This document shows positions 25,001 through 37,314 of a stretch of DNA of 64,000 nt, piece after piece; the stretch's first letter is position 1, and each line of letters opens with the position of its first letter. Location: positions 8,742,001 to 8,806,000 of the forward strand of contig CP093831.1 in the NCBI GenBank assembly GCA_033063855.1, written 5' to 3'. The DNA is from Smittia aterrima (taxonomy: Eukaryota; Arthropoda; Insecta; Diptera; Chironomidae). The position numbers were made by a program, and so were the translations under genes. Under the pieces are notes generated by a model. It had not been told where the DNA came from. It made no database searches and was given only the letters and a program-made list of their open reading frames with translations.

Positions 25001-28000
25001 CTTTCTTATCGCTCAATTTATAGGTGGAAAGGAAATTGAACAAACATAAAAGTCTCAATCAGTTCGAGGAAATAAGGATAATCTAACGAGTGGTGCCGAG
25101 GCAAACACATAATATAGAAAGGATATCCGTGAATAACTTTAGCAAAGTATCAACCAAAAACTCAAATGGGTAAGTTTTGTTTTCGTTCGTCTCCCCTGAT
25201 AAAAGACTGCGATGATATAACGCCGCGATAAGCTCGGATGAAAGTGAATAATAATAATCATAAACGTTACGCGTCAGAGTGTAAGAGGAGGGTTAACCTG
25301 GTAAAGCGCGTTGAAAGCGCTAGGATCAAACTTGTTTAATCGGAGCGATTTAAATTCAGCAAGTCGTGTCAATCGACTCAAAGACAAAGGAGAGTTTGAA
25401 ATCCATGAGGTCGCATCAATTCTCCCAACCGACAGGTGTCGGATGATAATGATAGTAAAGTTCATTCTGTGATAAGCTGTGTGCTTCGAAAGAGAAATTT
25501 AAATTTCCAAAGTTCATGAGGGCGAAAAGACATGAACGTCAAACGTGTCAACCCTTCAAATGAAATAAATTTTCCGTAGTTACTCAATTCTTCTTCGCCC
25601 CATTCCACAATTGTGTGTAACTGTCAGCTTCACTTTTGACAAAGAGAATCTGTAATACACGAGCTTCGTTTATATCTTCTGTTCAACAAGCTACGGCTGT
25701 TGCTAGTACAGTAATTGATTGATGACTTTGTAATATTGTACACTTCCTAAACTATCAATGCAGCTTTATTCCCATGCGACTTCATCAAAAACTGTACACG
25801 AGCTCGTCTATTTTTCACTTTCATCCTTCCGTCATTCATGTTATTGTTCCTGAAGCTTTGCCAAGGGAATACATTCAACAATTTGAACTTCCACAGCTTT
25901 CCAGAGCAACAAGTAGCTTTATGTTTAAGCTTTATTCTTTCTGAGCGAACACAGAGAGTTAAGGTTATTTAAATTTATTGTAGACTCGGCTTAGTCAGAC
26001 CAATCGTAAAGCTACTCGAGTCCATAAACTTGAATACAGAATCTTAGTAAATAAAGTTGCAGGAAATGCGGTTCATCCTTCTGCCAACCGAGATCTCATT
26101 AAAAGTTTTCTATCAGTGGGAGGTTTTCTCCTGATCCACCGACTTGATTAGTTGCTATGCCTATGTATTTTCTATTTGCAAATGAGTTGAGCAAAGGATT
26201 AAACATTGTGAGGTTCAAACCAAATGAAAATTCCACAATTCTGCTCTGGGTTTTACTGAAAGGGATTTATATGGAAGCGATTCATTTGATGAGAACATAA
26301 ATTGAAAATTCTTTTGTTCAATTTGACGTTCTTATCTGTTTCATATTGCGCAACATTCGAGATGGAGTTTATCAGGCACGTCTGAGTGATTGCTATAAAT
26401 TCATTAGCATAAGAAACAGCTTTATTTGTCTCATGATAACGTTTTGCAAACGACATCTTGTGTGGGTGAGATTAAAGAGTTTCGAGCTCTTTCGATCAAC
26501 GGTACAGACGTGCACGTAAATCCTGGTTAAAGAACGGAGGCGGAATAAGTTGGAAGTCAAATCGCGCTTACCACCAACAGATGCGAACGGCTTGAACATA
26601 AATTCACTTCATCTCTATCCGAAGCTTTATTTGTTTCTACTTCTATCGATTGTCTCGTGGAACATGAGCAACAAATTTTCAGATCATTCCCCTTTGTCCC
26701 ATCGGAAAACAAAATTAACTTCAAAACCATAAAAGTTCAATTTTATTTGCGATCAGATTCTCTTTTCGTTTGGCCAGAGGGTCCTCGTGCTCCTCCTATC
26801 AGTCTTCATTTTCTTCTCCAAACAAATGAATTTTTATTGCTTTTTAATGGGCGAGATTCAATAAAATTTTTGTTTGCTCTCGTTCGGAAAAAAATTCGAT
26901 GGGCGAAATCGAGAGTGGCTTAAAGACTTCTGGAAATCAAATCAGACGAACGAGAAGCTTCTCGTCGGCACTGCTGATGAAATTTCTTAAACAAACAAGA
27001 AAACTTTCCCTCGAACAAGAATTTCCCCAACGATTTTCCTTTCTTGACTTCCAAATGGAAATTCAATTTTGTTTGCGTGCGGATGAAGACAGACGGAGTC
27101 GAACATGCAAGCAAATGCCAAAGTAATTTGTTCAATTCCAATACTAATTCTCCGTCATCGTTACTGAGAGGATGACTGATGATAACAATGTGCAATACTT
27201 GAGGATGAAGTTCCGTTTCAATTATTTAAAACCTAACGCTCGACTTTTCAAAAGCAAGAGACAATTAAATTGCCATTCGGGATTCGTATCTTTTTTAATT
27301 GAAAAATGTAATTCCACTTCAACGTTGTTATGTTCAACTCGTATCATGAATTTAAAATAGAAAGAAGGATCTGGTGAATGAAATTTTCAAACTACTTTTT
27401 AATAAATGCAGCGAAACTTAACTTTTCAATTAATAGGCGACGGGTGTGACACGACATGAGAGTCACGTTTTAACAATAAGTCCAAATTTGCCTTATCAAT
27501 CATGCAGGAAAGTGTCGATCCATGAATATTTCACGGAAATGTTCAACGGAAAACAGAAATCAGTCGTCGAATTGCTATGAATGATGTTCGCTGATGATGT
27601 TTACATTAATTACCGACACAATGAGATGACGGCACGTGTAACTTTATTTATTCGCACAAACCACGAAGGAAATTATTTTCGTATTCAATGTGCGACGTGA
27701 AGTGAAAGTTGAAGAGATTCCTCGATCGACAATTAATTGCGGGAGCCTTCCCCACCTCCAAATACAGTTCAAGACTGAAATAAACACCTCTCAAATAAAT
27801 TTCCAATAGCGAAACGTAATACGACAAAATAAAGCTCAAAGAGCTTTTGGGAATTTTCTTGGAATTTGAGGAAATTTGTTGAAAAACATTTTTGAACAGT
27901 AAATTTATCGCTGATTCAATGAAACATTCTTTGATTGATGTGGAGTTTTCCCATTTCCATTTAGGAGCATTGAGGTCAAAAGGGTTTTTCTTCTGTTAAA

Positions 28001-31000
28001 CAAATCTCTCGACATTTTGTCAACTTTTTCTTTCGGAGAAAAACCTTTAATTTTAGCGGAAGATGGAAGTTAATTTTTTCCCTTGTAATTGGCGAACAAA
28101 ACCGAAGCTTATTGAAGTTCAGTTGCCTCAAGCGCAACAAATTCCGCTGTTTATTCTTCTCGACTTATGTAAGCTCAAGGAAGATGTGAAAGCAAGCAAC
28201 AAAAAGAATTTTGTTTTCCTTATAGAATTTGATCTCTTTATTAAAATCTTGGCCACAAGAGAAGACGAGATGATGGAAAAATAAGAAGCTAAAGCAATGT
28301 TTTGGCTTCCATGTCGCCTCAGCGTTAAACAAGCGAAATGTTCTCGGCGAAGCTCCTACAACAGGTTGTTTATTAACGAATCGTTCACAATGGAAGCACG
28401 CGCGCAAGCGTTTGCATTCTCAGCAACAGGCAACCGTGACGGCCACAACCCTCAAGCGAATTCTTTCCCTTTCCTGGTTCGCTTGGCAAGACAGAACGTA
28501 ATGAGATGTTACAGGCTCATTTTCCACTCCACAGTTGAAGTGAATAACATTAAAAGCTTTCACTTAATTTCATCGTATTAATTTGAATAAGCATTAAATG
28601 CATGAACTCAGGAAATCTCGTTTGTCGAGTGTTGAGATTATCGAGGTCTTTTAATTACATCTCGCTACATAATATCTCGTTACTCTCTGTAATTGAGCTA
28701 TCGAGTGAAATTAAGAAGTTAAGCACAAAGCATCAAGAAGGCGGCGTCGAATGTCAAAGCACTCAGTTCTCATTGGATTTTGTGTGATACAAGAAGACTC
28801 GAAAGTTCTGTGGCATGTTGATTAAATATAAAGAATTCTCTGCCTCACATGCATAGTCGTTTTCTCTGTTTGATATTCTGCGCTTCTTCACAGCAAGAAA
28901 GTATTCTCATAACCGGAAGATTTTGTGTGGCATATTTCATAATAAAACGAGTTTACCATTCTTGTCGTAGCTTCAAGATGATAATCTCTCACGGGATGCA
29001 AACTTTAGTTGAATATCATGTGACGCTTCATGTTACAAATTCAATTTGTCCTTGAAGCATAAATCGCTTTGACTTGAGACGAAAATAAAAAAGCAAAAAG
29101 CGGAAACTCCCCAATGCGAACTTCAAAAGAGAAAACAATTTCACTTTCGCTCCCCAACACAGTCAATCTGTCTTCAAATGTTTCCACTCTAATTGATTCC
29201 ATGGAAGAAGCTCCACGTAACTTATTTAAATTCTCCGAGTAAGTTTTAGCCGATTGATTGGTTTTTTGGATACTTCATCGATTGATTTAATCCGAATTTC
29301 TCTCTTACACACCCCAAGCAATCGTGTAATGTAGTGGAAAGTTACAAAATCATTTGAATGAAGGGCACGGACGTGTCTATCCCAACAATAGAATGTTTAG
29401 TGTCTCTAGAGCGGGAGGCGAAGTTTCAATGTTCATTGACAAACACGACATCGATCTCGCTTCTCTCCACGAAAAACATTGAAAACAGCAGGCAACATCG
29501 TAACAGAGGAGTTTACAGCAGTGGTTAATGCGGATTAATGTTCGATTTAGATTCGAAGACATTCTTCTGACAAAAGATTCTTTTAATAAACTGTCAGAAA
29601 AGAAAATCGTCTTTCGCTTTTATTGACTTTATCCTTCGTTCGTCGTCCCTATCTGTCAGTGGGACGCATTGACATTGATTGTGAGCTGCTATTAATACCA
29701 AGAAGGATTCAACTCGATGATTTCAAGAATCGAATTTGAAAACGTGCGACTTTGATCGCTTGAAGTCTTAAAAATGAGAAAGAGTGCAGAATGAAACGAG
29801 AAATCGTTTCTAACTCAACTGTCAACACGCAAGTTTGTCTTCTCTCAGATTTACTTTTAGGGCTTTTTCTAAAGACTTCAATGATCACTAAAGTCTCTTC
29901 TAAGAAAACGAAACCTATTTGAATGGAGGAAACGCCACACAATAACTTCGTTCTTGAGGTGTTCGCACATTTTTTTTCATTGCTATTTAACTCCTTCCTC
30001 GAATCAACTCTGAATGATAAATCGAGAGAGATTAGTTCTTTGAGCACGTAGCATGAAAACATAAATAATTTTTATCTCCGATTCTTGTTGCCTGTTTCTA
30101 CCTTTTTCTATAAATATTACGACGGAGATTTTAAAATGGAAGCTCGTTCACCTTTTATTTGGTATTCCGATCGAATTCCTCACTTCACCGCAAATTTCTG
30201 AATATAAATTGGAAGAAAATGTTCTCCGAATCTCCTTGAAGACATTGCGAAATATCGACAATTTTATTTGCTTATCAATTTCCTTCTTCAACAAATAAAA
30301 TCGTTTTCAGGCTTTGATTGAATTTGCCAAGCGCACACAAGCGGCTGCTGGTGAATGATTCCGCCAGAACTGTGATTAAATGATGTCGATGTGAAAGCTC
30401 ATCATTCCACCGAAATTGACAGCGATTGAATGCGACGGAAAGCATTTTTTTTACTAAAGGGAAATTGGAATCGCTTCAATGTTCATGCGAGAACGAACCG
30501 AACTTCCATCTTGAAAGTGGGTCACTTTCATGATGCATGAGGCGATGAAATGAAAAGGCAGAAACGTCAATAGATTACAATTATAACAAAAGCTCTCTTT
30601 GTACGTGCATGAGTAAGACAGAGAGATCTTCCATCCCTTTAAGCCTGTTGGGTAAAAACGTTCGCTTGTTCGCTTAGCACAACTCTGTACGACCATTAGC
30701 TAAAGTGAAAATAAAGTCGACGACTGGAAGCAACGATAGTTTTTCCTTCATAAAACAGAGTTTTAAATTTCCTCTAGCGTAAAATAACGTTGTCTAATTG
30801 TTTTTTAAATTTTATATCTCGTAAGCGATGTGAAAACATAAAAACGTAAAGCAGAGGATTTAATAGAAGACAGATTGCATAATGTAGATTTTTTAATGCA
30901 TTCAGGATTTCTCCGACAAAGTGAAAAAGATGAATGACTTATGATTGAAGAGAATTTATAGAAAAGTTGCAGATGTGAATGATTTGAGCTTTCGACTTTG

Positions 31001-34000
31001 ACTAATAACTTTTTGATTAAAAATCTCTATAAATTCCTGCGAAAACTTTACTTGAAGTACTGAAAGAAAATATTACAAAGTTTGCGCTCAGCTGTGAGTT
31101 CAACGAAAGCTGCTTTTGTTATCAATGCAAGTAATTTTTTCCCAGAAGCTTCTCGAATAATAAATTTTCTTCTGAGCAAAAAACTTTATTTTCCATGAAA
31201 AATAATAAAATTTTGTTGCTTGACATTGGCATATATTTTAAAATAGTTGCCGCAATGAAAATTGCAATGCCACGATCACAGAACAAGGAATTCCGAAACT
31301 ATCATCAGCCCTGAGAATCTCACCCTCCCCACGAATAAGAACAATGCTTTGTAATTTATTTCATCTGTCGAGGAAAATTTAATTTAACGTTTTACAGCTC
31401 GAGCTGTCTTACGCTTCCAAAATTGAATTATATCCGTTGCCATTCGCTAGCTTTATCTCCAGAGACGAAACTGCGAAACATCCTTTCCTTTGAAAAAGAA
31501 AAACAAATTAAAGATGTAAAACAACAGTCAATGAAACTTTATGCTAATTTATTGTTTATCTTTCCTTTCCTTACGATCATGAAAAATATTAATCTTCGTT
31601 GGTGGAGCTTTCGCGAAACATTCCTCATCGCCATAAATTTAAATGCGCTCTCGTCTAACGTCGACATGTAAATCTGATAAGAATGTAAAGTGAGCAGTTA
31701 GGCTTCTTAAACTTCAATCACGCGAAAACCGAAGGCCTCGGCTTCTTCTCTTCTTCCCTCGTCAAACAAAGGAAAGGTCTTTTGGAAAACTTTTGAATTT
31801 AAAATGAGCTGAACCGTCGACTTAATTAATTCGCGTCTTCCTCTTCCGAATCCTTGCGCGCTTTTTGTCTTCCGTCACTAATCAAAAAAAAATTCAATTC
31901 AGCTGATTGAATAAATTGCCAGCGAACAAGCGAGGAAATTTATGCAAAAAAAAGCCCTTGGAGCTATCAAAGAATCTTCATTTAGACATCTGAGACGCAG
32001 AGCAACTCTTGAGTTCCGCTCTTTTATCATAAAGATAACGGGAATATAAAAAATTTGGGAAATGTTGAACTTTTATGTTTTCTCGACTTCTCGTCCTGAA
32101 ACCTTTCGTTAAAGATTTCTTCATAAATTGAGCAATCGTGCTGAACCCATCAGGAATTCCCTGACGCCTTGCTTTACCTTTTAATTTCTCAGAACTTATT
32201 TTCTTTCCTTTTTGATGCTTCAAAGTTTTTATTGACTTTTTAAGGAAATTTTTGTGGAGCGAATTGTTGAAATCACATCTTGCGAGTTTAAAGGTTGAAT
32301 TTAAAAGTTTTATTTGAAAACTTTTTTCCTCATCTCAGTAAATGGCATCGTTTGAGAGATGTCATTGATGCTCACCCATTTACGAGACTTCAATTACTCA
32401 GTTCTTTGTCAAACTTGTTAAAAATCCATAACGTTTCGATTTTTTTCCACTTTGGATTCAATTTGCTTTCACTCTCTTGAAGCCCTTACCGAACATCCGT
32501 TTCATGATAACGAAACCTTCTATTTATAAGTCGTAGCACCCTGAAATGATCATCAGATGGAAATAGATTTTCGGACAAAAGGGCGAGATATAAGAAAAGA
32601 CTCTTCTTAGAATTTAATTTGATTCCTCTCGTCACGATGACTTGATACTTTTTACATAAAAAAATCAACATTAACTTCATTAGGTCGAATGATTTTTAAG
32701 ACATCGACCAATCTCATTGCATTCAGAAGGTTCCTCTGCCTTTTAATATTAATTAAATTTTCCTCTCAAGCGTACTCGGGTTTCCGTTGAGACATTGAAT
32801 GGCAACATTCTGTGATTCTTTGCTTCAGGATTTACGCTGAGGGAAAAGTTCAAATGAGAAATTAAAACTTTTGTAAACATTCCGATACAGGAAACTCCCA
32901 CAAAGCTTTTTTTATAAGCTCCTTATCATCAAATGCTGTAAATGTAACAAAAAGAAAGTTTTCTAATTTTAATTTCGCATCCAACTTTATCATAATTTGG
33001 TAATTAATCTTCATCCGTTCAATGTTGATTTGTTCTCGAATGAATTTATCTCCCGACACGACGAATTTCAATTCACGAAAATTTATTTGCTCTCGTGATT
33101 GCTTCATTAATTTCCTCTGCCGCAGCAATGAAAAGTCCTCGATACAAAATGCTCAACAATTTAATAAATTGTTGTGCGACTTATCTTCCAAACGCTTAAC
33201 GCTCGTTGAAAAATTCCTGAATAAATATAAAACATTTTTAATATCGCTCAACGCGTTTTAGCTTTTCTCTCTCTTGTGATAATTTCGTGTTTGCTTTCGT
33301 CATCTGTATCATGCTTGACTGCCTTCGAATGACTTTTGATCTCGAATAAGATTTATCCAAGCAAAGCAGAAATGAAAATTTGCGAAGGGATCGTTTTAAG
33401 AGTTTACGACTTGATAGAGGTCGAGAATAAAGTTCCAAATCAAGTTATTAACAGCATGGAAAGTTTTTAATGCTCACTCATCTTGATGTCGAGCTTTTCT
33501 GATTTCTATTTCTAACAAATTAATCATTGAAGGACTTTGCTTCAGTTTCTCTAACAACGCAATTTTCCATACACAGCTGCTTGCTTATTCGCTTTTTTCC
33601 AATTCCCCCGTAATAGAATGAAGAAGTTGATGGACGCTTCTAAGCAAGTAAAGTTTATTCTCGAATGGAATAAAATAAGTGGAGAAAATCTGGACCTATA
33701 TTAAAACGCTTTTATCTTATTCTCGTTCAAACTCTGACGATATAAACTTGAGTGCTCGATACAAAAGGGAGCTTCTCGCAAAAGCAATTATCAATTTCAT
33801 TATCGTTCACCATCGTTAGATAATCCTATTCCTCACTCTATTGCTTTTCCCAGTTATTATTAGTCTTGCTATCCGAATCATCCGGTTGATTCACTCCAGA
33901 TGAGATCTGTTGCGACCCAAGATAATAAATTATCATTCTATTTGACTTTTTCCGGTTCTTTGTGACACAGCGGATGTTGGCTTTTTCTGGGATGTGATTC

Positions 34001-35592
34001 AATATTTAATGCCCAGTGGAGAGTAGGTTCTGAGACAAACGATATCATGGACGTAATCAAAAGGCCATTGCTCGAAGAAATTAATTTGTAATTAGACTTT
34101 GCTTTGCCTTTGGAGAACTGCTATTTCAATTCGCCCATGCAATGCGAAGATTATCTCGTATATGGCATTAGACAAGAATAATCCGAACTCGTTTTATTGC
34201 GATGTAAGGTAGAGAATCGACCTCTGGGAAAGCTTCCAAACAGAAACCACAACATAATTTCTACATTAACATGTGTCTCAATAGAGCTCGCCCAAAGGAA
34301 GTAGAAGCATGTCTTCTCTTCCTTCGCTTTAAATCAGAAACAAACCCCTTTGAAATATGAATCCTTGGTCACCTCAGGCCGTCCCCTAAAACTTTCTGAC
34401 CCGAACAATTTCGGTTCAATGAAGGAAAAATTTCAACAGATTTCTGAGATTGCTGTTGATTTTATTCTTCAATTTTATGCTTCAAGCCGACCGAGGGAAA
34501 GTTTGAGTGAAAAAGAGTTTTTGTCAGATTTTTAATTATGCACAACCACAGATTGCGATGCTTAGTCTACCAGTGTTAGTAACTGCTTTCATTAATTTCC
34601 TTTGGTTTACATGGCGAAATATTATTTTCTAAAAAAAAATCCTTCCATGTATTCGCATTAAGCCACAGAGTCGTAAATTGAAAAAAAAAATGTGGCTTCA
34701 GGCTTAAGGGAGGAGTAAGCAGGGTGAGAGAGTTGTAGCAAAATATGTTGACGATGAAAAAAAGTATTTTTCCTGTTCACGGTTTTCTTTTCGGCCTTGT
34801 CAAGCTAATTAAGCTCTTTACTCTGCAAAGTGTTGTTGTTACAGTTGAAATCATTTTTAATTGAAACATTCTTCTCCCTTGAAGTAATTGCTTTGAGGCA
34901 ATTACGTCTACCTGTTGCTGAAATTGAAGAGCTCATAGCATCCGCATTTGCCTTGTTGTGATGTACGTTTAATATCTTTTCCTTTGATCTATTTTCTGCT
35001 CAAAGCAGAAGAAGATAAAACATCGATCAATAGCAAGAGGTGACATTGTGAGAGACAAATCAATCTATTGACAGGAATCGTTTATCATTCCTTCAATGTG
35101 AATGATTAATTTCTCGTCGTTTACCGCAATAAATCTTTAAATTAATAGAATCAAGACGTTCGCCTTCAGATCAGAGTCAATCAAGAATCTTCAAGATGTT
35201 TCTGAGAGTTTAAAGACTTTCGTAATTTAAAATTTAAAGCTCAAGTTCTTAAGATTTTCGAATGAATTTTTAATCTTCACGGTCGTCTGCTCATACTTTA
35301 TCCAAGGAGATAGAGACGATGAAAGTAAAGTTCATTAGGGTCGATGCACATAGAAATGTTTTACCATTTAATTAATGTAAATGTTCTTATGGTTATCCAA
35401 GTTATAGTATCGTGAAGCTCTATAATTAATAATGTACTTTTGAATTCATGAGCAAGAAGATTTATGCAATCAGTGAACCCAATTTTAAATGCACTGGTAG
35501 ATTAAGTTAATTAAGTTCACTGATGCTTGACGACCTAATTAAATGCAATTCCATTATCACAAACGAAATCTTAATTCAAATCTCAATTACAG
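22007..35592. other. 13.6-kb stretch with no recognisable exon
   Basis: Only short open frames with low-complexity Lys/Phe/Asn/Ser translations are present, such as 29709-30062 minus (117 codons), which shows no motif and no matching splice context. The Ser-rich gene starting at 35593 begins in mid-codon, so at least one upstream exon must exist. This stretch may therefore be a large intron or regulatory domain of that gene. I could not place its 5' exons. Confidence 0.5.
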
Positions 35593-37314
35593 ATACTCTC
35601 GCCAAGCTACGTCGTTCATCCTTCTCACCGTTTGGATCTGGCAATCAGGAGCCATTGATTGTGGTTGAAGAATCAGAGCAAGACGATAAAGAGGATGTTG
35701 AAAGTCGAAAGTCATCATCGCCACGCCAGAGCTTGGATATTGATTCCCCAGTTAATCCCTATCTTCTATCACCATGGCGAGACGCGCGAGAAACACGTAA
35801 ACATTCTCTTCCCACGCCGCCTTGTACTAGTGGGATAACCGCTAGTCAAGTAAGAAGATTGTCTGAGCGTGGTGGGGAAGGCTCTGGGCCAACGCCGATA
35901 GAGCAAGCATTTCTCGCTACCTTATCACAAGCTCCCGCTCCCCAACCGGGCGGACGGAGACACTCTGTAGTCACAATTTCTAAAGTTCCCAACTCACTGT
36001 TTGGGCGGAACCGACGAGAATCCATCGCTGCTGTGCCCAATTTCTCACGGTGAGCTGAAATTTAAATAAACATTAATTTTCATTTACGATGGTAATGTTT
36101 TATGTTTCTCGCAGATCGAATGCGGGATCCCGTCGTGAGAGCATTGGCGCGGGACCACCTTCTACCGATGTACGAGGAAGCGTACATAACTTGCAACTAG
36201 AGTGAGTCATGCTAATTTTTTAACTTAATTTATTGGCGGTTACGCATTTCGTGAATATCCTTCGCTTAATAAATGTCACTCTTACTCAATGTTAACTTAT
36301 TTTTCTTTCAGCATTATGGACGACATCGTACAAGCGCGAAAAGCTCGAATGAAGCTTTGGAACACGAGCAATGAGAAAGTGTGCGAGGTACAGACTGTTG
36401 ATGAAGCCGGCACTAGTTCAACTGCACAGCGTTACACCAATAGACGCTTTTCCGATTTCATTTCCACAACACTCAGTCCAATACCGCAGTCAATGTCAAT
36501 GCGTCGTGCTTCTGAAAACCCCAGCATGCTAGCGTCTCCTAGTGTCACTCAAGCACCATCACCCTCCAAAAAAGCCGGCATCATTTGTACTAATACAGAT
36601 CTCATCTCTTTACTCTCGTCATTAGCCTCTTCCGCTACTGAAATAAATCGAATTAGTGAAGTGCCGACGCCAGTTGCTCCTGTCGCTCCAACGCCTCCCC
36701 AACAAAAACAACCACAACAGAAGAGTAGCAGCAATTTCTTATTACCAGAACGTCGAACTAGTCTTAAGAAGTCGAATCGCTCGAACAGTTTTGATGTGTC
36801 GATCCTCAAGGGAGTTAAGCCTGTCACGGATGACGCAAAGTCTCCATGCTCAGGCAACGGATGGTTCACCAAACGACACATGCCCGCCTCGAAACGAACC
36901 AACACAGTTAAGTCATCAGCACAAGCAACGGTTACCTTTGCCAAAGAAACCTTTGACAAGTTAACTGACACGAAGGAACCATCGACGGCATCATCCGCGA
37001 GTTCAAAAGACAAGCCTAATCTAAAGAAGAGAAAAGAACACAAGTCGCCGTTAAATCGTTTGAAGTGGGATGGACGAAGTGCTATCGTCGACGCTCGAAT
37101 TATTGGAAGCGCCATTGAAGGATTCTTGAGAGGCGGCAGCAGTTCGTCTTCATCATCATCGAGCAGTAAAGGGTCCTCGAAAGAATCGGCTCGCTTAAAA
37201 AAGACATCAACAAAGACGAGTTGGTTTAGTAGAACAGAAGAAGAGGATTCCAGTGGCGATACGTGTGATACATCGTCATTGTGTGCGACGTTGAAGGATC
37301 TGTTTGTCAAATAA
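35593..37314 (+). CDS. Ser-rich protein with clustered basophilic-kinase sites (3' exons only)
   Basis: Family not recognised. Three linked exons at 35593-36049, 36115-36201 (87 nt) and 36312-37314 give about 515 residues ending TLKDLFVK-stop. The first exon has a clear acceptor (CAATTACAG) and starts in mid-codon, so the 5' end lies upstream. Visible features: repeated RRxS motifs (LRRSSF, GRRHSVV, NRRESIA, SRRESIG, MRRASE), which match protein kinase A-type sites; a Pro/Gln-rich stretch (VAPVAPTPPQQKQPQQK); a basic region (NLKKRKEHKSPLNRLKW); and a ten-residue Ser run. No enzymatic fold or membrane segment is evident. The MDDIVQARKARMKLW segment beginning in exon 3 looks helical and is the most likely conserved interaction motif. 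This reads as a disordered phosphoregulated scaffold or signalling protein, but that is inference. Confidence 0.8.
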
